Positions 6,849 through 11,858 of a stretch of DNA of 11,858 nucleotides are shown piece by piece. Origin of the DNA: an uncultured Peptococcaceae bacterium (GTDB lineage: Bacteria > Bacillota > Desulfitobacteriia > Desulfitobacteriales > Syntrophobotulaceae). Within the stretch, counting starts at the first letter, position 1; each line of letters begins with the position of its first letter. The DNA lies in NCBI GenBank assembly GCA_937892995.1, contig CALBJS010000135.1:1-11858 (forward strand), given 5' to 3'. The notes under the pieces are model-generated. The model was not told the origin of the DNA, searched no databases, and was given only the letters and a program-made list of their open reading frames with translations. The position numbers and the translations under genes are program-made.

Positions 6849-8717
6849 ATGAGCAAAGTAATTGGCATTGACTTAGGAACTACTAATTCTTGTGTTTCGG
6901 TACTTGAGGGAGGAGAACCTGTTGTAATTCCAAATCCCGAAGGTTCCCGTATAACACCTTCAGTAGTAGGCTTTTCTAAGAATGGAGAAAAACTTGTAGG
7001 ACAGGTTGCGAAACGTCAGGCAGTTTCTAATACCGATAACACAGTGAGTTCTATCAAACGTCACATGGGGACAGATTATAAAGTGACTTTACTTGATAAA
7101 TCCTATACACCCCAGGAAATATCCGCAATGATCTTGCAGAAGCTTAAATCTGATGCTGAAGCTTACCTAGGGACAAGCGTAAGTCGTGCCGTGATCACTG
7201 TTCCGGCCTATTTTACAGATGCTCAGCGTCAAGCCACTAAAGATGCCGGTACTATCGCCGGCTTAGAAGTGCTGCGCATAATCAACGAACCGACAGCGGC
7301 AGCTCTAGCCTACGGTTTGGAAAAAACAAAAGATCAGACCGTACTAGTTTATGACCTTGGCGGCGGAACATTTGATGTATCTATTCTCGAATTAAGTCAA
7401 GGCATGGTCGAGGTAAAGGCAACCAGTGGTAATAACAAACTAGGTGGCGATGATTTTGATCAACGCTTGATGGATTACATTGTAGCAGAATTTAAGAAGA
7501 GTCATGCCGTAGACCTTTCTAAAGATCGGATGGCGATGCAGCGTCTCAAAGAAGCCGCAGAAAAGGCTAAGATCGAGCTCTCCGGTGTTACCCAGACCAA
7601 TGTTAATCTTCCTTTTATCACCATGTCCGCAGAAGGTCCTCTTCATCTTGACTTAAACGTAACCAGGGCCAAATTTGAAGAATTAGTAGCTGATTTAGTA
7701 GAAGCATCCATGGGCCCGGTTCGTCAAGCTATGGATGATGCGAAACTTTCTTTTAATGAGATTGAACAGGTGATTCTGGTAGGTGGTTCCACCCGTGTTC
7801 CTGCAGTTCAAGAAGCAATCAAGAGACTTAGTGGTAAGGAACCTCATAAAGGAGTTAACCCTGATGAAGTTGTTGCTCTTGGTGCTGCTATCCAAGGTGG
7901 AATTCTCGGCGGAGAAATGAAAGATATTATTCTAGTCGACGTTGCCCCCCTTTCCTTAGGGATCGAGACTTTGGGTGGCGTATTTACTAGAATAATTGAT
8001 CGCAATACTACTATTCCTACCACTAAATCCCAGGTGTTTTCTACTGCGGCAGACAGCCAGACCTCGGTAGATATCCATGTCCTTCAGGGTGAGCGAGAGA
8101 TGGCCACTTATAATAAGACCTTAGGTCGTTTTCAATTGACAGGTATTCCGCCCGCTCCTCGTGGGGTGCCTCAGATCGAGGTCAAATTCGATATTGATGT
8201 CAATGGTATCGTGCATGTTTCGGCCAAGGATATGGCAACAGGGAATGAACAGAAAGTAACGATTACTGCTTCTACGGGTTTAAGCAAGGATGAGATAGAT
8301 AAGATGCGTCAAGATGCTGAGGCCCATGCAGAGCAAGATAAGAAGCAGAAGGAATTGATCGATGCTAAGAACGAAGCTGATTCTTTAGCTTATCAAGCCG
8401 AGAAAACCTTGAAGGACTTTGAGGGCAAAGGTGACGCTGCTGAGAGAGAAAATATTAAGAAGGCGGCCGAAGAACTTAGAAATGTAGCTACAAGTGAGAA
8501 TGTGGAGGATATCAAGGCTAAATCCGAAGCTTTGACTAAAATTCTGTACCCCTATGTAGAGAAAATGTATCAACAACAGGCTGCTCAGGGTGCACCAAAT
8601 GCCGGCCAGCAAGAGGCCCCGGGTTCTCAAGGAAGTCAGCAAAACGCTGATCCGGGAAAGACAGATGATGATGTTGTTGATGCAGAATATACCGAAGTAG
8701 ATAAAGATAAACAATAA
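6849..8717 (+). CDS. dnaK: Chaperone protein DnaK (Hsp70)
   Basis: A complete 622-residue Hsp70. The ATPase domain carries GIDLGTTNSCV (6-16), the second phosphate loop YDLGGGTFDVSIL (168-180) and the adenosine motif ILVGGSTRVPAVQ (309-321). The interdomain linker is DVAPLSL (364-370). The beta-sandwich substrate domain includes FDIDVNGIVHVSAKD (447-461), followed by a helical lid. A disordered Q/G/A-rich tail ends DDDVVDAEYTEVDKDKQ, the common bacterial terminus. The N-lobe lacks the roughly 24-residue insert found in Gram-negative DnaK (the sequence runs SSIKRHMGTDYKV at 67-79), which supports a Firmicute origin. AAAGGAGGA (6832-6840) is a strong Shine-Dalgarno for ATG 6849. It works with GrpE and DnaJ encoded on either side to refold client proteins. 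Confidence 0.99.
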   Translation: MSKVIGIDLGTTNSCVSVLEGGEPVVIPNPEGSRITPSVVGFSKNGEKLVGQVAKRQAVSNTDNTVSSIKRHMGTDYKVTLLDKSYTPQEISAMILQKLKSDAEAYLGTSVSRAVITVPAYFTDAQRQATKDAGTIAGLEVLRIINEPTAAALAYGLEKTKDQTVLVYDLGGGTFDVSILELSQGMVEVKATSGNNKLGGDDFDQRLMDYIVAEFKKSHAVDLSKDRMAMQRLKEAAEKAKIELSGVTQTNVNLPFITMSAEGPLHLDLNVTRAKFEELVADLVEASMGPVRQAMDDAKLSFNEIEQVILVGGSTRVPAVQEAIKRLSGKEPHKGVNPDEVVALGAAIQGGILGGEMKDIILVDVAPLSLGIETLGGVFTRIIDRNTTIPTTKSQVFSTAADSQTSVDIHVLQGEREMATYNKTLGRFQLTGIPPAPRGVPQIEVKFDIDVNGIVHVSAKDMATGNEQKVTITASTGLSKDEIDKMRQDAEAHAEQDKKQKELIDAKNEADSLAYQAEKTLKDFEGKGDAAERENIKKAAEELRNVATSENVEDIKAKSEALTKILYPYVEKMYQQQAAQGAPNAGQQEAPGSQGSQQNADPGKTDDDVVDAEYTEVDKDKQ

Positions 8718-8721
8718 AACT

Positions 8722-8750
8722 TTAACATTAAGCCTAAAAGATAGTATAAT
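8722..8750 (+). promoter_or_regulatory. Predicted sigma-A promoter for dnaJ (internal operon promoter)
   Basis: TTAACA (8722-8727) and a perfect TATAAT (8745-8750) are 17 bp apart, beginning 5 bp after the dnaK stop. Transcription would start near 8757, leaving a leader of about 108 nt before dnaJ. No CIRCE repeat is present, so this promoter would allow dnaJ (and prmA/rsmE) expression outside HrcA control. An 8-bp direct repeat, TAAGCCTA, lies at 8729-8736 and 8764-8771, either side of the -10 box. Confidence 0.65.
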
Positions 8751-8758
8751 GTTATATT

Positions 8759-8828
8759 GGAGATAAGCCTAGGGGCACAAGGGAATCTTTGTGCCTGCTT
8801 GGCATTTTGAGCCAAAGCTTAAATCTCT
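8759..8828 (+). promoter_or_regulatory. Structured dnaJ leader RNA: predicted three-way junction of unknown family
   Basis: Three stems can form together. P1 pairs 8759-8764 (GGAGAT) with 8823-8828, and 8765-8768 (AAGC) with 8817-8820, with a 2-nt AA bulge at 8821-8822. P2 pairs 8773-8782 (GGGCACAAGG) with 8787-8796 around a GAAT tetraloop, ten pairs including two G-U. P3 pairs 8799-8803 (TTGGC) with 8811-8815 around a 7-nt loop. P1 begins almost exactly at the predicted transcription start. No T-run follows, so it is not a simple terminator. I do not recognise a riboswitch, T-box or tRNA signature. It may be a regulatory leader or an mRNA stabiliser. The folding is read by eye, without energy calculation. 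Confidence 0.45.
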
Positions 8829-8841
8829 GGCATTGATATAC

Positions 8842-8850
8842 AGGGAGGAG
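8842..8850 (+). promoter_or_regulatory. dnaJ ribosome binding site with unusually long spacing
   Basis: AGGGAGGAG is a strong Shine-Dalgarno, but it ends 14 nt before ATG 8865, longer than the 5-9 nt seen at the other genes here. There is no nearer in-frame ATG, GTG or TTG, and the protein begins with the conserved MKRDYYEVLG, so the start is not in doubt. Confidence 0.75.
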
Positions 8851-8864
8851 TTTCGACAAAAACC

Positions 8865-9998
8865 ATGAAGCGAGATTATTATGAGGTATTGGGTGTAGGC
8901 AAATCAGCAAGTTTAGATGAGATAAAAAAAGCTTACAGAAAAATAGCTAAAGAGAACCATCCTGATGTAAAACCCGGTGACAAGCAAGCTGAAGAACGTT
9001 TTAAGGAAGCGACTGAGGCTTATGCTGTATTGAGTAGTCCAGAGAAGAAAGCAAAATATGATCAATTCGGACATGCCGGAGTAGACTTTAACGGCCAAGG
9101 AGGCTTCGGTGACTTCTCGGATTTTGCTGACTTTGGTCTAGGTGATATCTTCGAGATGTTCTTCGGTGGTGGTATGGGTGGTCAAAGAAGACAAGGACCG
9201 ACTAGGGGATCCGATTTAAGGTTTGATTTGACTATTACTCTGCATGAAGCCGCTTTCGGAGCCAAGAAAGAAATCGAGATACCTCTTTCGGAGACTTGTG
9301 CTAATTGTGGGGGGAGCGGTGCCGCACCGGGAACACATCCTGTAAACTGTTCTCAATGTGGGGGCACTGGGCAGGTTAGAGCAGTACAACGGACACCTTT
9401 CGGGCAGGTGGCAACAACAAGAACCTGCTCGGCCTGTAACGGTCAAGGTACTATGATCAGCACCCCCTGCAATAAGTGTAATGGCCGTGGTAAAGTGCGT
9501 GAGGTTAAGAAAATAGAAGTAAATATCCCGGCAGGATCAGAAGAAGGTTTAAGTTTACGCTATAGTGGTAGGGGAGAGGCAGGGGAACGAGGGGGTCCTG
9601 CAGGAGACCTTTATGTTGTCCTCCTTGTTAAGCCTCATGAATTTTTCGAGAGAAGAGGCAATGACATTTATTGTGAGATTCCTATCACTTTCGTCCAAGC
9701 CGCTTTGGGTGATGAAATAGATGTTCCTACCATCCATGGCGATGTAAAAATGAAAGTTCCCGAGGGAACCCAGACTTCCAAGATTTTCAGAATTAGAGGG
9801 ATGGGTGTTCCTTATCGCAGGGGCGGTGGTAATGGAGACCAGCATGTCCGGGTAATTGTTTCGACACCAACTAAACTGGATGAGCGTCAGAAAGAATTAC
9901 TCCGAGAATTTGGACGAATTACACCTGAAGCCCAACAACGAGGTAAAAAGTCTCTATGGGACAAAGTAAAAGAAAACGTCAAGGATGCAATAGGTTAA
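8865..9998 (+). CDS. dnaJ: Chaperone protein DnaJ (Hsp40, class I)
   Basis: A full-length 377-residue class I J-protein. The J domain (2-70) contains KKAYRKIAKENHPD with the essential HPD at 32-34, needed to stimulate DnaK ATPase. A G/F-rich segment (about 71-115) follows, including GDIFEMFFGGG. The zinc domain has all four CxxCxGxG repeats, starting at C145, C162, C188 and C202, so it binds two zinc ions. The C-terminal substrate-binding domains (DLYVVLLVKPHEFFERRGNDIYC, FRIRGMG) and dimerisation tail are intact. It delivers unfolded clients to DnaK. It is separated from dnaK by 147 bp that hold a promoter and a structured leader, so it may be expressed both by read-through from the CIRCE-controlled promoter and independently. 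Confidence 0.99.
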   Translation: MKRDYYEVLGVGKSASLDEIKKAYRKIAKENHPDVKPGDKQAEERFKEATEAYAVLSSPEKKAKYDQFGHAGVDFNGQGGFGDFSDFADFGLGDIFEMFFGGGMGGQRRQGPTRGSDLRFDLTITLHEAAFGAKKEIEIPLSETCANCGGSGAAPGTHPVNCSQCGGTGQVRAVQRTPFGQVATTRTCSACNGQGTMISTPCNKCNGRGKVREVKKIEVNIPAGSEEGLSLRYSGRGEAGERGGPAGDLYVVLLVKPHEFFERRGNDIYCEIPITFVQAALGDEIDVPTIHGDVKMKVPEGTQTSKIFRIRGMGVPYRRGGGNGDQHVRVIVSTPTKLDERQKELLREFGRITPEAQQRGKKSLWDKVKENVKDAIG

Positions 9999-10001
9999 GG
10001 T

Positions 10002-10030
10002 GGTATGCTATAGGAATTCTAGAGCATACT
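10002..10030 (+). repeat. Long inverted repeat (hairpin) between dnaJ and prmA
   Basis: GTATGCT (10003-10009) pairs with AGCATAC (10023-10029), extended outward by a G-U. After one A/G mismatch, TAG (10011-10013) pairs with CTA (10019-10021) around a 5-nt loop. The hairpin begins 4 bp after the dnaJ stop. The downstream sequence (tttagagtatattg) has no real T-run, so it would be at most a leaky terminator. An mRNA-processing or stabilising hairpin is equally possible. Confidence 0.5.
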
Positions 10031-10065
10031 TTAGAGTATATTGTAAAAATATAAGGAGTTAAGTC

Positions 10066-10998
10066 ATGAATTGGATGGAGATAGCGGTAACAGTTTCATC
10101 AGTAGGAGAAGAAGCTGTTACCGATCTTTTTTACCGAACGGGCAGTAAAGGAGTAGTAGTAGAGGCGCCTGAGCTTATCCAGGAATATATCGATTCGGGT
10201 GTCTGGGATTACCATGACTTTAAGGATGTGGAAATAACGGGAAAGTGTGTGATTAAAGGCTACTTCCCGGAAGATGAACGCCTTAATGAAAGACTTATCA
10301 ACTTAAGGGAGGAGTTATTGTTCTTAAAAGAACTTTTTCCCGCCTGGTCGCTAGAATCAAAAACGATTATGGTCAAGGAAGAGGATTGGGCCAATGAATG
10401 GAAGCGCTACTTTAAACCAATTAGAGTGGGGAGGCATTTCTTAATAAAACCGACTTGGGAGGAGGTTGCCTCTCAGGATGATCTTGTCACCATAGAAATT
10501 GACCCGGGTATGGCTTTTGGGACAGGAACTCACGCTACGACCACCCTTTGCTTGGAAGCTATCGAGGATCATGTCCGCGAAGGGGACCAGGTCTTTGATA
10601 TCGGGACAGGCTCAGGAATTCTGGCCATCGCGGCAGCGAAGTTGGGTGCCGTTGTTCAGGCTGGGGATATTGATACAATGGCGGTTAGAATAGCCCGGGA
10701 AAATGTCGATCTAAATGGGGTAACAGATAAGGTGCGGGTAAAAGCCGGAAATCTTGGAGAAGTCTTTAAGGGACAGGCCGATATTATTATTGCTAATATT
10801 ATCGCTGATGTGATTATAGATTTTCTGCCAGAGTTGCCTGCCCTTTTAAAACCGGAGGGCCTTTTCATTGCTTCGGGAATTATCGATACTCGCTTAGCTG
10901 AGATAGTGGCAAAAATGGAAGAGACAGGACTCCGAGTCATAGGGGAGATCAAAGATTCCGGTTGGGTGCTGATTAAGGCTGTATTTCGAAGAGCCTGA
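10066..10998 (+). CDS. prmA: Ribosomal protein L11 methyltransferase PrmA
   Basis: A 310-residue protein of normal PrmA length. The N-terminal substrate-recognition domain (MNWMEIAVTVSSVGEEAVTDLF) is followed by the linker around WANEWKRYFKP (108-118). The class I SAM-dependent methyltransferase domain contains FGTGTHATTTLCL (151-163), a PrmA hallmark, the SAM-binding motif I VFDIGTGSGILAIAAAKLGA (one residue before 178 to 195) and ANIIADVI (243-250) in the NPPY-like catalytic position. The enzyme trimethylates amino groups of ribosomal protein L11. AAGGAG (10053-10058) supports ATG 10066. Its place after dnaJ and before rsmE repeats the Bacillus order (yqeT-yqeU), and both enzymes modify ribosome components. 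Read-through from the dnaJ promoter is likely. Confidence 0.97.
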   Translation: MNWMEIAVTVSSVGEEAVTDLFYRTGSKGVVVEAPELIQEYIDSGVWDYHDFKDVEITGKCVIKGYFPEDERLNERLINLREELLFLKELFPAWSLESKTIMVKEEDWANEWKRYFKPIRVGRHFLIKPTWEEVASQDDLVTIEIDPGMAFGTGTHATTTLCLEAIEDHVREGDQVFDIGTGSGILAIAAAKLGAVVQAGDIDTMAVRIARENVDLNGVTDKVRVKAGNLGEVFKGQADIIIANIIADVIIDFLPELPALLKPEGLFIASGIIDTRLAEIVAKMEETGLRVIGEIKDSGWVLIKAVFRRA

Positions 10999-11038
10999 CG
11001 GGGTTCTCAATAAGCGGTTAAGCAGTTAAGGAGATAAG

Positions 11039-11776
11039 ATGTATCGCTTTAAAATCCAAGCTAAAGAAAACGATAATTTCCTCATAAAAGGAGAGGAGCT
11101 TCACCACCTGGTCCATGTTTTGCGGCTTGAATCGGGAGATAAAGTGGTTGGCTTTAATAATTCGGGTGGAGAGTGGTTAGCTGTTATCGAGTTCATTACC
11201 AAGGATTCGGCCAGTTGCAGGATTATTGAAGAAAATTTTCCTAAAGTCGAGGCTAAGACCAGGGTATACTTAGTTATGGGCTTAGCCAAAGGGGAAAAAA
11301 TAGAGTGGGTCATTCAAAAAGGGACGGAGTTAGGGATGGCAGGGTTTATCCCACTCAGAACCCAAAGATCGGTCTTACAGCTCCAAGGCAAGAAGGCCGG
11401 GGAGAGAGTCTCTCGCTGGCAAAGGATTGCATCAGAAGCTGTGAAGCAATCCCGCAGAGTGATTGAACCCCGGATCGGGCAGGTAGCTAACTGGGAGGAT
11501 CTTGAAAAGATTCTTCCGCCAGAAACCCAGTGGCTCATTCCTTATGAAGACGAAAAAACTTGCTCTTTGAGTAATACTTTGCATGGTTTTAATCCAGAAT
11601 ATCCAATAGCAATACTCATCGGCCCTGAAGGAGGATTCAGTCCCGAAGAAGTAGCAAGAGCCCGTGTAAGACTAAAGGCCCAGAGTGTTTCTCTCGGACC
11701 CCGGATACTGAGAACGGAAACCGCTGCCTTGGCCGCTCTGGTCATGGTATTTACATATTATGGTGACCTGGGGTAG
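11039..11776 (+). CDS. rsmE: 16S rRNA (uracil1498-N3)-methyltransferase RsmE
   Basis: A 245-residue SPOUT-class methyltransferase. The N-terminal PUA-like RNA-binding region includes LHHLVHVLRLESGDKV (21-36). The SPOUT domain has the RsmE signatures KGEKIEWVIQKGTELG (84-99), RIASEAVKQSRR (129-140), the knot-forming ILIGPEGGFSPEE (192-204) and LGPRILRTETAALAAL (219-234), which form the SAM-binding trefoil knot. The enzyme makes m3U1498 in the decoding region of 16S rRNA in the assembled 30S subunit. AAGGAG (11028-11033) lies 5 nt before ATG 11039, and the gap after prmA is 40 bp, so the pair is probably one transcript. In Bacillus the next gene is mtaB (yqeV); if present here, it lies beyond the window. 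Confidence 0.97.
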   Translation: MYRFKIQAKENDNFLIKGEELHHLVHVLRLESGDKVVGFNNSGGEWLAVIEFITKDSASCRIIEENFPKVEAKTRVYLVMGLAKGEKIEWVIQKGTELGMAGFIPLRTQRSVLQLQGKKAGERVSRWQRIASEAVKQSRRVIEPRIGQVANWEDLEKILPPETQWLIPYEDEKTCSLSNTLHGFNPEYPIAILIGPEGGFSPEEVARARVRLKAQSVSLGPRILRTETAALAALVMVFTYYGDLG

Positions 11777-11798
11777 TTCTAGTTCATCCGTGACATCG

Positions 11799-11825
11799 GT
11801 AGTTCCTTGCTAGCAGCTATTTTTT
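11799..11825 (+). terminator. Possible weak intrinsic terminator after rsmE
   Basis: GTAGTT (11799-11804) can pair with AGCTAT (11815-11820) using two G-U pairs around a 10-nt loop, followed at once by a T-run (11820-11825). The stem is short and AT-rich, so termination would be inefficient at best. Confidence 0.25.
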
Positions 11826-11827
11826 AG

Positions 11828-11857
11828 TCGAATCTTATGTCTCTCCGACATATTCGA
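11828..11857 (+). repeat. Hairpin-forming inverted repeat at the right edge of the window
   Basis: TCGAAT (11828-11833) pairs with ATTCGA (11852-11857), and the inner ATGTC (11837-11841) pairs with GACAT (11847-11851), leaving a CTT bulge and a 5-nt loop: eleven Watson-Crick pairs. The window ends one base later, so it cannot be seen whether a T-run follows, which would make it a terminator. Confidence 0.55.
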
Positions 11858-11858
11858 T

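Noticed and set aside
8385..8714. 109-codon open frame on the minus strand
   Set aside because: It lies wholly antisense to the dnaK lid region, has no recognisable family motif, and mirrors the codon pattern of dnaK; it is a shadow frame.
8759..8830. tRNA gene or known riboswitch in the dnaK-dnaJ gap
   Set aside because: Size and closing stem are suggestive, but there is no T-loop GTTCRA motif, no anticodon arm geometry, and no conserved core of the T-box, purine, TPP, SAM or c-di-GMP families.
9555..9845. 96-codon open frame on the minus strand
   Set aside because: Antisense to the dnaJ C-terminal domain, with no plausible protein signature.

Overview
The window is ordinary Gram-positive chromosome carrying the class I heat-shock (hrcA-dnaK) operon and its usual neighbours, all on the + strand. 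Moderate-to-low GC, strong AGGAGG-type ribosome binding sites, a perfect CIRCE operator and the order lepA-[TVP38]-hemW-hrcA-grpE-dnaK-dnaJ-prmA-rsmE point to a Firmicute. The gene set and protein style suggest a clostridial lineage such as Peptococcaceae/Desulfitobacteriaceae, but that placement is inference. The same order is known in Bacillus subtilis, except that lepA and hemW are adjacent there.

Left part (1-1114): the C-terminal end of a polytopic membrane protein, probably MurJ-like. It is followed by a solo REP-associated-type (Y1/HUH, IS200-like) transposase gene bounded by imperfect inverted repeats and, on its right, by three tandem copies of a 17-bp unit. The element ends right at, or inside, the predicted lepA promoter.

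Middle (1115-5001): lepA (EF-4, ribosome back-translocase), a TVP38/TMEM64 (VTT-domain) membrane protein gene, and hemW (radical-SAM heme chaperone).

Heat-shock operon (5053-9998): a strong sigma-A-type promoter with an extended -10 overlooks a perfect CIRCE inverted repeat. Then come hrcA (the repressor that binds CIRCE), grpE, dnaK and dnaJ, so repressor and chaperone machine are expressed together and HrcA closes a feedback loop. Between dnaK and dnaJ is a second, CIRCE-free promoter (TTAACA-17-TATAAT). Its transcript would begin with about 70 nt that can fold into a three-way junction. I recognise no known RNA family in it, and it is the most interesting unexplained signal here.

Right part (9999-11858): prmA (ribosomal protein L11 methyltransferase) and rsmE (16S rRNA m3U1498 methyltransferase), each with its own Shine-Dalgarno. 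A long hairpin lies between dnaJ and prmA, and another is cut by the right edge. Apart from the mobile element and these non-coding structures, I see no novel multi-gene system; the coding content is housekeeping.
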